A DNA stretch of 64,000 nt from Thiobacillus denitrificans (lineage in GTDB: Bacteria > Pseudomonadota > Gammaproteobacteria > Burkholderiales > Thiobacillaceae), in the NCBI RefSeq assembly GCF_001530125.1, contig NZ_LDUG01000018.1, positions 201,171-265,170 of the forward strand, given 5' to 3'. The notes under the pieces were generated by a model. It was not told where the DNA came from, ran no database searches, and saw only the letters and a program-made list of their open reading frames with translations. Below are positions 35,707-43,740 of the stretch, one piece after another. Every line of letters starts with the position of its first letter. Position 1 is the first letter of the stretch. The position numbers were made by a program, and so were the translations under genes.

Positions 35707-36417
35707 TCACTGTTTGATGACGTGATATTTCCAGGCGCATTTTGGGTGCGGCAGAACCGTTTCGGGCTTGTCGCTGAAAAACTCGTCTATCGCCTTGGTG
35801 GCACCTGGCCAGCGGGTGTCGCCATATTCATCAAACATGATCGCGCCACCCGGTTGAACCTTGTCATAGAGGGTTTCCAGTGAGAGCTTGTAGGAGTCGT
35901 AGAGATCGCAGTCGAGATGCAAGAGGGCGATGCGTCCCTCGTACGTGGGCAGGGTCTTGTCAAACCATCCCTTCACCAGGCGGATGCGCTCGCGGATGAC
36001 TTCTTCGCCCAGACGCCCGTCGCGCAGGACTTTAAGCACGGTATCAGGTGGGTTGGCCCAGAAACCCTTGCCCTTGATCGGCGTGATTTCGTCCTTTTCG
36101 ACCGGATCGGGGAAACCCTCGAAGGAGTCGAAGCCGTAGTATGTCCGCGGTGTCCCGATATAGTCGCTGAACAGGGTGAACAGCAAGGCGCCATGTCCGA
36201 TTGAGACGCCGCATTCGACGATATCCCCCTCTACCGTGCGTACGCGCTCCACCATATCCTTGAAGTAAAGATAGCGATCCAGCGCGCCTCGATAAATGCG
36301 GGGAAGAAAAGGGGAATGGTTGTAGTCGGCGGGTATGCTTTCTTCCAGTGGATCGATTTTCTCGATTTTGTAGCCCAGGCTACACAAAACACGTTTGGCG
36401 ATTGTTTTGAACGACAT
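35707..36417 (-). CDS. TylF/macrocin O-methyltransferase-like protein
   Basis: A 236-residue class I SAM-dependent methyltransferase of the TylF group, beginning 'MSFKTIAKRVLCSLGYKI'. The SAM-binding region is 'VEGDIVECGVSIGHGALLF', and 'IALLHLDCDLYDSYKLSLETL' with 'GAIMFDEYGDTRWPG' carries the metal-binding acidic residues of the family. Such enzymes methylate sugar hydroxyls. The ATG at 36417 has GGGAG upstream; the frame is open further but without support. It lies directly downstream of the fusion gene. Confidence 0.87.
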   Translation of the reverse strand: MSFKTIAKRVLCSLGYKIEKIDPLEESIPADYNHSPFLPRIYRGALDRYLYFKDMVERVRTVEGDIVECGVSIGHGALLFTLFSDYIGTPRTYYGFDSFEGFPDPVEKDEITPIKGKGFWANPPDTVLKVLRDGRLGEEVIRERIRLVKGWFDKTLPTYEGRIALLHLDCDLYDSYKLSLETLYDKVQPGGAIMFDEYGDTRWPGATKAIDEFFSDKPETVLPHPKCAWKYHVIKQ

Positions 36418-36434
36418 CCAGATGCTCCCTTTTT

Positions 36435-39400
36435 TTACTGCGGGTTGTTCAGCGTATTGGAAGCTGCGAGCGCGGCTGCGGAGCTGCCGCATGATTTTAT
36501 CGTTTTGTCATCGTTGTCATTGACAGACGCAACTTCAGGCATGCGGCCGATCCATACGGACAGCCTTTGCCACAACATGGTTGCTATATCCGCATGCTGG
36601 TCGATCTGGTTCTGTTTGCACATGGGGTCCTCCACGACGTCGAAGAGCTGGAGCAGGTGGCCGTCGCTGAGCGGTTGATAGACGAGTTTCCAGCGGCCAC
36701 GCCTGATCATGCGGTCCTTGGCAGCGAAGATGGTGTCGCAGTATTCGGGTTTGATGGCGAGCGTTCCGCTGCCACGGTTCGGCACTTCCATCAGTTCCAG
36801 CAAATCCGGGTAGCGCAGGTGATCGTCGGGCAGCCCCGGTATATCCGCTATCCAGATGCCGGTCTCGTTGAAAGCATCGAGTTCTGGGCAGACACGGTCA
36901 GTCCCTATGCAACTGACAAGGGACACGCCGTCCATATTACTGGTTGCGGGATGACCGCATAATTCCAAAAGTGTCGGGGCCAGATCGATTGTGCGGACGA
37001 CATCGTCGACTCTTCCTCTGGCCGGCAGGCGCGGATCGCGAATCACCAGCGGAATGCGCGGGCTCGCCTCGCCGACAGCCGAATTGCCCTGGCCCCAGGT
37101 GTCGTGCTCGAAGAACTCCATGCCATGGTCGGAGTAGACGACGACGATGGTATTGCCGGCCAGGCCACAGGTTTCAAGATGCGTCAGCATCTTCCCCACT
37201 TCGTCGTCGAACTCGGCCACGCAGCCGTCGTACAGATCGATGATCTGGTCGAGGTCGAATTCCGCCTTCGGCGCGCCCTGGCGGCGAATGATGTCGAACG
37301 GGTCAGTGAGCCGGGCCATGGCGAACTTGGATTCGCCCGCATAGGCTGGATCAGCGAAGCGCGTATACCACGGCCATTCCGATGCAAACGGCGGATGGGT
37401 GGTGGAATAGAACACGTTGAGAAAAAACGGTTGCGGGCTTTCCGCCAGGCGCGACACCAGCCGCCGCGCGCGCTTGCCCAAAGGCTGCGTCAATGGCACC
37501 CCGCCCAGATAATACAGCTCGGGCAGCATCAGCCGTCCCAGCCGGTTGTGGGTGAACAGAGACAGGTACAGGCGCAGATCCTTGGGACCCTGGCGAATCA
37601 GGTACTTCAGGTTCCACTGGTCTTCGGGCAGGTCGGTGTAATCAAAACCGAAGGAAAACTTTCCCATGTCGCCACCGCACCAGTCCGAGAGCGCGGCGGT
37701 GCGATAGCCCACCTGCTTCAGCAGCGTGGGCAGGGCATCGACTTTCAGGCGCGTGTCCTCGTCAGCAACAAAGTTGTCGCGGATGCCATGGGTGTGCGGC
37801 CAGGTGCCGGTCAGCATCGAAATCAGGCTGGGGGCGGTACGCGCGCACGGTACATAACAGTTGGCAAACAGCGTGCCGGCCGCGGCCAGTGCATCGATGT
37901 TCGGCGTCAGCGCGCGATGGTAGCCCAGCGCGCCCAGGCGGTCGGCGCGCAGCGTGTCGGAGCCGATCATCAGAATGTTGGGCGGCGCATCGGCCGCCCG
38001 TATCGGCAGTTTGCGCGGTGCGCGTGCCTGCGGCTGCCAGCCCGTCCAGGTGATCGTCCCGGCAAAAAACAGCGTGGCTGCCCACAACGCCATCAGGTCG
38101 CCGATGCGGTTCTCCTTCGCCAACTGCCAGGTGGCGGCCGCGAACAGCAGCCCGGCCAGACTCATTGCCCCCCACTGCAGGCCCGCGATGCGGGCCGGGG
38201 TCATCCACTGCCACAGCGGATACAGCCGGCTCATGCGGTAATGCATCGACGCCACCAGGAGGCCGGGGTTGAAGCGCAGCTTGCGGATAAATTGCAGCGA
38301 GAACGCGCCCAGCACGCCCAGGATGGCGGCAATGAAGACCAGGCCCGCCGACCACGTCGTGCCGAGCACCGTATTGAGCATGAAGTACAGCAACACCCCC
38401 GCGCCGCCGGTGAACAGCATCAGCGCGAACGCCCAGGCAGTCAGGCGTGCCAGTGCAAACAGGGTGTAGCGCCGGTAATGGGTGAGCACTTCCTCGCGCA
38501 TACGCGGCCCGGTTTGGGAAAAATCGAGCAGCGATTTGGCGAGCAGCGCTGCCGCCCCCACGACTGCCACACCCATCGCGGGCAGGATGCCGGCCCAGCG
38601 CGCATCGCCGGCGGCGAACCAGGCGATGAGGCCGCAGGCGGCAGCGAGCAGGGCCAAGGCCTCGATGCCCACCATGCCGCGGTCGGGCGGCAGGGCAAGT
38701 CCGCGGCCGCGATAACCCGACTCGCGCCGGCCATGAACCTCGCCCAATGCAGCCGCCGTCCGTATCCAGTAGAAGCGGCGCCTGGCCCACGACAGGCTGA
38801 ACAGGCTGTGAAAACCATATTCCGCAAGCTTGCGCCACATGAAAAGCGGCACCCGGCCGTTGCCGTGAATGCGCGAGGTGGAGCGCGTGCGCTGATAGCT
38901 TTTCTTCAGCAGATAACCAAGCCTGAGTCGCTCGGTGTCGACGTAATGGTGCTGCACCATGTCCGGGGTATATTGGCATCGCACGCCGCGATGCATGGCG
39001 CGCAGCACATATTCGCTGTCCTCGCCGCCGCCCAGGTCATGCCCGTGCGGTCCCAGTTCGGTGGAAAACTCGCCGGCCAGTTCGAATACATTACGCCGCA
39101 CCACCAGATTGCCACCACCCGGGATGGGCCCTTCCTCGGGGGTGATCGTCTTGGGCTGTTTCTCCTGGTCGTAGCGCGGAACGGGCAGCGGATAAATCCG
39201 GTAGGGCCCATTGTCATGTACCCATGCGGGTTCGCTGCCGTCCCAGTCAGGCAGGATGCGGCCGCAATACAGCCCCGCATCCGGCCAGGTTTGCGCCGCC
39301 TGTTCGATGGCGACCAGATAGTTTTCATCGACCCGGTGATCGTCATCGACAAACGCGGTGAGTTCGGTGTCGATTTCCGGTATGGCGCGATTCAGCGCAT

Positions 39401-39632
39401 GCGACTTGCCGGGCGTGGGCACCTCGATCAGCCGCAACGGTAGCCAGCCTTTTTCGTCTTGCTGCGCCTGATACGCTTGCATGCGCGTGACGGTGTCATC
39501 GGTGCAGGCATTGGCTGCCACCAGAATCTGCACGGGCATGGCAGGGCGCTTTGCCGCATTGAGTGAAGCCAGCACACGTTCCAGTAGATCGGCCCGGTTG
39601 TGGGTGCAGATGAGGATGGTGAGCGCGGTCAC
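36435..39632 (-). CDS. GT2 glycosyltransferase - membrane domain - sulfatase-fold transferase fusion
   Basis: A 1065-residue three-part protein. Residues 1 to about 260 are a GT2 domain ('TILICTHNRADLLERVLASL', DDD in 'TAFVDDDHRVDENY'). Residues about 320-540 hold six or so TM segments. Residues about 550-1010 are a sulfatase/alkaline-phosphatase-fold domain ('ILMIGSDTLRADRLGALGY', 'VVVYSDHGMEFFEHDTWGQG'). At the position where sulfatases carry formylglycine Cys/Ser, the sequence is 'TAPSLISMLTG' with Thr599, as in LtaS- and EptA-type phosphotransferases. This points to phospho-substituent transfer or hydrolysis and not classical sulfatase activity. The frame is unbroken and both ends overlap or abut neighbours, so it is not an assembly artefact by appearance. 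Confidence 0.88.
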   Translation of the reverse strand: MTALTILICTHNRADLLERVLASLNAAKRPAMPVQILVAANACTDDTVTRMQAYQAQQDEKGWLPLRLIEVPTPGKSHALNRAIPEIDTELTAFVDDDHRVDENYLVAIEQAAQTWPDAGLYCGRILPDWDGSEPAWVHDNGPYRIYPLPVPRYDQEKQPKTITPEEGPIPGGGNLVVRRNVFELAGEFSTELGPHGHDLGGGEDSEYVLRAMHRGVRCQYTPDMVQHHYVDTERLRLGYLLKKSYQRTRSTSRIHGNGRVPLFMWRKLAEYGFHSLFSLSWARRRFYWIRTAAALGEVHGRRESGYRGRGLALPPDRGMVGIEALALLAAACGLIAWFAAGDARWAGILPAMGVAVVGAAALLAKSLLDFSQTGPRMREEVLTHYRRYTLFALARLTAWAFALMLFTGGAGVLLYFMLNTVLGTTWSAGLVFIAAILGVLGAFSLQFIRKLRFNPGLLVASMHYRMSRLYPLWQWMTPARIAGLQWGAMSLAGLLFAAATWQLAKENRIGDLMALWAATLFFAGTITWTGWQPQARAPRKLPIRAADAPPNILMIGSDTLRADRLGALGYHRALTPNIDALAAAGTLFANCYVPCARTAPSLISMLTGTWPHTHGIRDNFVADEDTRLKVDALPTLLKQVGYRTAALSDWCGGDMGKFSFGFDYTDLPEDQWNLKYLIRQGPKDLRLYLSLFTHNRLGRLMLPELYYLGGVPLTQPLGKRARRLVSRLAESPQPFFLNVFYSTTHPPFASEWPWYTRFADPAYAGESKFAMARLTDPFDIIRRQGAPKAEFDLDQIIDLYDGCVAEFDDEVGKMLTHLETCGLAGNTIVVVYSDHGMEFFEHDTWGQGNSAVGEASPRIPLVIRDPRLPARGRVDDVVRTIDLAPTLLELCGHPATSNMDGVSLVSCIGTDRVCPELDAFNETGIWIADIPGLPDDHLRYPDLLELMEVPNRGSGTLAIKPEYCDTIFAAKDRMIRRGRWKLVYQPLSDGHLLQLFDVVEDPMCKQNQIDQHADIATMLWQRLSVWIGRMPEVASVNDNDDKTIKSCGSSAAALAASNTLNNPQ

Positions 39633-40549
39633 GAACGCGAGCGGTAACCCATCAAGGCACCAAACGCATGTGACGCGTTCATGCCCTGTCGCAGCGCGCC
39701 CGGGCGTCCGGTGAGTTGCATGCCGATGGCCTTGGCGGCTTGCCGCAGAAACTGCGTAACGAGGAAGGGCGGCAGGCCCAGATAAATTTTATGATAAGTT
39801 GGCAACCGGTGCTGGCCATGGCGCAGACCTGCGCGGTAATGCAGTTTGAGGAAGTAGCTGCGCGTCAGGCGCCATTCTTCCACCGTATGCAGTACGGCCA
39901 TTTCAGGGCGATAGCGGATGCGTGCCTTGCGCTCCAGCAGGGTACGGAACATGATGGCGTCGGAGCCTCCCCCGACAACATTTCCGACGCGGTCGAAGCG
40001 CTTGTCGAAACGCAATGTCAGGTCATTCCGGAACAGGCGCATGTCATAGGCGACGTTCGCTGTCCAGATCGGCGTGCTGGCGTCCTGAATCCAGAAGGCG
40101 TCCGCACCATGATTGACGGCCGCCAGAAATCCCAACAGGTCGTCTTCGAGCCAGGGTGGGCGGGGGATCGTGGTGAAGTCCATTTCCACGCGCCCGCCCG
40201 CGCATTCGGCGCCTTCGTTCAGGATCGCGTCTGCGGCGGCCTCGATCAGCCCCGGAAGAGGGATTTCGTCGTCGTCGATATAGACCAGGATGTCGCTGTC
40301 CAGCGCCTCGGCAATGCCGCGGTTGCGCGCAGCGACAATCCCTTGAACAGGCTCGGTCACCCAGCGCAATGTAGGACCCGGAAACTGTGCAAGCTGCGTC
40401 AGCACTTCGGTCGTGCTGTCGGTGCTGTTGTTGTTGATCGCCAGAACCTCGAACGGAATCGGACAGCTTTGCGCGCGCATGGCGGCGACCAGCTTTTCCA
40501 GTCGGTCGGCACGGTTGTAGGTGCAAAATGCAAAAGTGAGCAGGGGCAT
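39629..40549 (-). CDS. Glycosyltransferase, GT2 family
   Basis: A 306-residue GT-A enzyme: 'LTFAFCTYNRADRLEKLVAAM', 'EVLAINNNSTDSTTEVLTQ' and the metal site 'DILVYIDDDEIPLPGLI'. The ATG at 40549 is preferred over a TTG two codons upstream. Its stop overlaps the start of the GT2-sulfatase fusion by 4 bases, so the two are co-translated. The N-terminal domain of the fusion belongs to the same subfamily. Confidence 0.89.
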   Translation of the reverse strand: MPLLTFAFCTYNRADRLEKLVAAMRAQSCPIPFEVLAINNNSTDSTTEVLTQLAQFPGPTLRWVTEPVQGIVAARNRGIAEALDSDILVYIDDDEIPLPGLIEAAADAILNEGAECAGGRVEMDFTTIPRPPWLEDDLLGFLAAVNHGADAFWIQDASTPIWTANVAYDMRLFRNDLTLRFDKRFDRVGNVVGGGSDAIMFRTLLERKARIRYRPEMAVLHTVEEWRLTRSYFLKLHYRAGLRHGQHRLPTYHKIYLGLPPFLVTQFLRQAAKAIGMQLTGRPGALRQGMNASHAFGALMGYRSRS

Positions 40550-40639
40550 GGTCAAAATTTGGCGTGGTTGCGTGCGCTACGCCGGAGGCCGCACGCTGCG
40601 GCGTTGTGCAGGGCATGACGGCAGGGATCAGCGCGGAAA

Positions 40640-41599
40640 TTAAAGTTGTCCATCGGTAGTCGGTGCCTTTCGGTCGAGTATCCCGATCAGTCTGCGGTGC
40701 CAGGATTCGGGCAGCCAGGCGGGCAGCATGTATTTCCAATCGGCAAGTGTGCCATAGCCTTGTTTCATTACCGTGCGAAAAATTTGCCGCGCGGCCGGCA
40801 GGTCGCGTTGCCAGTAGCAGTCATAGCCGCGCTTGAGCAATTCTCCGTGCGTCAGGAAGCGCGCCCGTTTTTTGCCCAGTGATGCCTGAAAATCGGGGTG
40901 CTGCGCAAGATAGTGTTGCTGCGCATGCAGGTGGTGCAGGGCGGCGCGCGCCTTGTTGGATGAAGCCTGTGCGCTACCGTGAAAATGGTAGAACGCCAGT
41001 ACTTCCGGCACGCGGACGATGGGTGCGGTGGTCGCGATCCGCAGCCATAGTGCATAGTCCTCGGCATTTTTAAGCCGGGTATCGAAACCGCCAGCGGCCA
41101 ACACCGCCTCGCGCTTGACCAGCGCGGCGTGGATCGGCCAGCGGCAGCCGGCAAACAGGGTTTCGCCCTTTGCGTCGTTCTCGTAGTCCGGCGGCACGAA
41201 CGGTTCGTCGCGTCCGCCCGGCAAGCCGCGATTCTGCCAGCCGCAGTAGGCCAGCACCGCATCGGGGCGGGGCTGCAATGCGGCCAGCATTTTTTCCAGA
41301 AAATTGGCAGCCCAGGTGTCGTCAGCATCGAGAAAGGCAATGTATTCGCCGCGAGCAAGCGCCAAACCTGCATTACGCGTTGTACTCACACCGCAATTTG
41401 CGTGGGTATGAACGTGCAAGCGGGAATCGGTTTGTGCGCGCAGCCAAGCCAAGGTGTCGTCGCTGGAGCCATCATCCATGGCGATCAATTCCCAGTTGGC
41501 GAACGTCTGCGCCAACACGCTGCCGACACTGCCTGGCAGATGCGCCACTGCGTTGTAGCAGGGCATGATGATCGAAACTGCCGGCGCCGGATCGCTCAT
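40640..41599 (-). CDS. Glycosyltransferase, GT2 family
   Basis: A 319-residue GT-A enzyme starting 'MSDPAPAVSIIMPCYNAVAH', with 'ELIAMDDGSSDDTLAWL' and DxD in 'YIAFLDADDTWAANFLEKM'. The C-terminal helical part ('RDLPAARQIFRTVMKQGYG') is common in capsule transferases. The start at 41599 overlaps nothing but lies 2 bases after the deacetylase stop. Confidence 0.9.
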   Translation of the reverse strand: MSDPAPAVSIIMPCYNAVAHLPGSVGSVLAQTFANWELIAMDDGSSDDTLAWLRAQTDSRLHVHTHANCGVSTTRNAGLALARGEYIAFLDADDTWAANFLEKMLAALQPRPDAVLAYCGWQNRGLPGGRDEPFVPPDYENDAKGETLFAGCRWPIHAALVKREAVLAAGGFDTRLKNAEDYALWLRIATTAPIVRVPEVLAFYHFHGSAQASSNKARAALHHLHAQQHYLAQHPDFQASLGKKRARFLTHGELLKRGYDCYWQRDLPAARQIFRTVMKQGYGTLADWKYMLPAWLPESWHRRLIGILDRKAPTTDGQL

Positions 41600-41601
41600 G
41601 C

Positions 41602-42405
41602 TCAACTGCGGAAACGCGCTACCAGTTGCCGCTTCCAATATCCCGCTAATGCCGGCCAACTGACATCGTGGCTGCCGAACGCCAGCTTGCGTGCCAGGCT
41701 ACTGGCCGTATCGGTATTGAAAACGGTGAGCCGGCGCAGCCGGTACGGTGTTTGTTCGTAAAAGGTCCAGCCAGTGCCAGTAGTACAGGCGGCGGCGTAA
41801 CCCGCATTTTTAACGAACGTCTCACAGCGCTCGTCCCAGTCGCCGTATGGGTAAGCGAAGCTGCCAACCGCAGTGCCAAGCGCATTCTCCAGTGCGATTT
41901 TCGAATCCACCAACTCGACACGCAGGCGGTCGTCATCGACTTCGGTGAGGCGGGCGTGACTGACCGTGTGCGAGCCGATTTCCATACCGGCGGCCTGCAT
42001 CTTGCGTAGTTCTGCAGCGTTAAGCAGGCGGCCGCCAGGGCGACCATCTGCAGGCCATGCAGGCTCTTTGCCGAGTGAGCCGGTAACCATGAACCAGGTC
42101 GCACGCATGCCGCGCCGCTGAAGCTCATCGCAGGCAGCGAGGTTATCGATATAGCCATCGTCGAAGGTGATCACGGCGGTTCGACCGGGGCCGGTCAATC
42201 CCGGCGCGGCGACAAGTTCGCCCATCGTCGGCGTGGCATAGCCCTCAGCGGCCAGAAAATCCAGCTGCTCACGAAATGCTTGCATCGACACGGCCCAAGG
42301 CCAGGCAGGTCTGCCAGCACCTGGCACGACAGAGTGATACATCAGCATCACTGGGCCATGTTGGCCTGCACCCGCGTGCAAAAGTTTTGAAAGAGGATCG
42401 ATCAA
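41602..42405 (-). CDS. Polysaccharide deacetylase (NodB domain)
   Basis: A 267-residue carbohydrate esterase family 4 protein. The NodB motifs are complete: 'ITFDDGYIDN' (catalytic base and metal Asp), 'GSHTVSHARL' (metal His pair) and 'FAYPYGDWD'. It has no signal peptide, so it may act on a cytoplasmic lipid-linked intermediate or be a membrane-face enzyme. It sits between two glycosyltransferase genes of the leftward cluster. Confidence 0.9.
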   Translation of the reverse strand: MIDPLSKLLHAGAGQHGPVMLMYHSVVPGAGRPAWPWAVSMQAFREQLDFLAAEGYATPTMGELVAAPGLTGPGRTAVITFDDGYIDNLAACDELQRRGMRATWFMVTGSLGKEPAWPADGRPGGRLLNAAELRKMQAAGMEIGSHTVSHARLTEVDDDRLRVELVDSKIALENALGTAVGSFAYPYGDWDERCETFVKNAGYAAACTTGTGWTFYEQTPYRLRRLTVFNTDTASSLARKLAFGSHDVSWPALAGYWKRQLVARFRS

Positions 42406-42417
42406 GATTGGCTGCGA

Positions 42418-43740
42418 TTAACGTATTTTATTGAAGAGATTTGGTAAGCGGCTGCGTATCAGTGTACGCATGCTTTTCGGCGCGCGATCCGATTTCAAGA
42501 GTCTTCCGTGCGCTTCGCGGATTTCGTTGAGCAAACCCAGCGCAAAGCTTGCCGCCGCCGCATTCCTGCCGGGCTGGTTATCTTCTACCGCGCGTTGCGC
42601 GATCTGCAGGAACCCGCTGCCATATGCCGCAGCCGAATAGTGCGCCTGCACGCTTTCGCGGCCACGGACACCCAGGCGGGCGGCCAGCGCTTTATCGGAG
42701 AGCACGCGCAAGATAGCTGACGCACAGGCATCCTCGTCACCTAGCGGCACCAGCAAACCATCGACCTCGCTCTGGATGCATTCACGTAGGCCCACGCAAT
42801 CCATCGCGACAGCAGGCTTGTTGAGTGTCATGGCTTCCAGTGCCGCAAGGCCTTGGCCTTCAAATGTCGCGGTAGAAAGAAACACATCGCACTGCGCCAA
42901 CAAAGCCGGCACATCGTTTCTAGCGCCCAGAATGAACACGCTGCGGCTAAGCCCCAATTCGGTAATTTGTTTTTGCAAGGCATCGGCCAGTGATTTGTCC
43001 TCAGCCGGGCCGGCAATGGCAAAACATGCGGTTGGATGCGCCTTCACGACCCGATGGGCAACGCGCGTAAAAGTGGCAAAATCCTTCTGCGCCGAAATCC
43101 GCCCCACCCCGAGCACCAGCGGCGTATCGGGCGCAAGCCCGAGATCCTGACGAATCGAATTGGAGGGTAGGCGCGCGCGCTGCTCCAGGTCTTCAATATC
43201 GATTCCGTTGTAAAGCGTACTGACTTTATTCGCCGGGAGATGGATTAGTAGACTTGCGCGTACGTCGTCCGATACGGCGATGACATGACTGCCTAGTTCC
43301 CCTAGCAGCCATGCGTAGCCTTCCGGCGCCATGAAACCCGAATAGCGTTCCAAATCGATCTCGAAAGGCGCATGGATATGCCAGACTGCTGCAGCGCCTG
43401 CGCGCGTGGCGGCAATGGCGGCATCGAGCAGGTGCCCAGTGTTCAGGTGTACCAGGTCGATCCGCTCCTGGCGTATCCAGGCCTCGATTTCAACCGCGCG
43501 TTCTGCAGCCCGGCTTAGATAGGCCAGCTCCGCCATCTTGGCGGAGCCGGTGCAGCATCCTAAATTAGCCACGCGATAGTTCACACCCAATTTATCCAGG
43601 GCGGCGGTGACATCGCCAACTTGCGGCACCATGGCCAAAACTTCAACGCCTTGTTTGCGCAAGGTGCGCAGCAGCGTCAAGGTCGTCCAATCGACACCGT
43701 TTACTAGATTCGAATGGTGAAAAACGTGCAGAATTTTCAT
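42418..43740 (-). CDS. Glycosyltransferase, GT4 family
   Basis: A 440-residue GT-B enzyme beginning 'MKILHVFHHSNLVNGVDWTT'. Donor-site motifs are 'LGVGRISAQKDFATFTRVAH' and 'TATFEGQGLAALEAMTLNKP' (E-x7-E). The C-terminal 50 residues form a basic tail ('LKSDRAPKSMRTLIRSRLP') that could bind the membrane. The ATG overlaps the upstream gene's stop by 4 bases. Confidence 0.9.
   Translation of the reverse strand: MKILHVFHHSNLVNGVDWTTLTLLRTLRKQGVEVLAMVPQVGDVTAALDKLGVNYRVANLGCCTGSAKMAELAYLSRAAERAVEIEAWIRQERIDLVHLNTGHLLDAAIAATRAGAAAVWHIHAPFEIDLERYSGFMAPEGYAWLLGELGSHVIAVSDDVRASLLIHLPANKVSTLYNGIDIEDLEQRARLPSNSIRQDLGLAPDTPLVLGVGRISAQKDFATFTRVAHRVVKAHPTACFAIAGPAEDKSLADALQKQITELGLSRSVFILGARNDVPALLAQCDVFLSTATFEGQGLAALEAMTLNKPAVAMDCVGLRECIQSEVDGLLVPLGDEDACASAILRVLSDKALAARLGVRGRESVQAHYSAAAYGSGFLQIAQRAVEDNQPGRNAAAASFALGLLNEIREAHGRLLKSDRAPKSMRTLIRSRLPNLFNKIR

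Noticed and set aside
37104-39443. A 779-codon open frame on the plus strand opposite the GT2-sulfatase fusion
   Set aside because: It is Gln/Arg/His/Ala-rich antisense shadow of a high-GC gene; the minus-strand frame has clear family motifs throughout.
36435-39632. Classical sulfatase annotation for the fusion protein
   Set aside because: The formylglycine position is Thr599 ('TAPS') and not Cys or Ser, so sulfatase maturation is not possible there.
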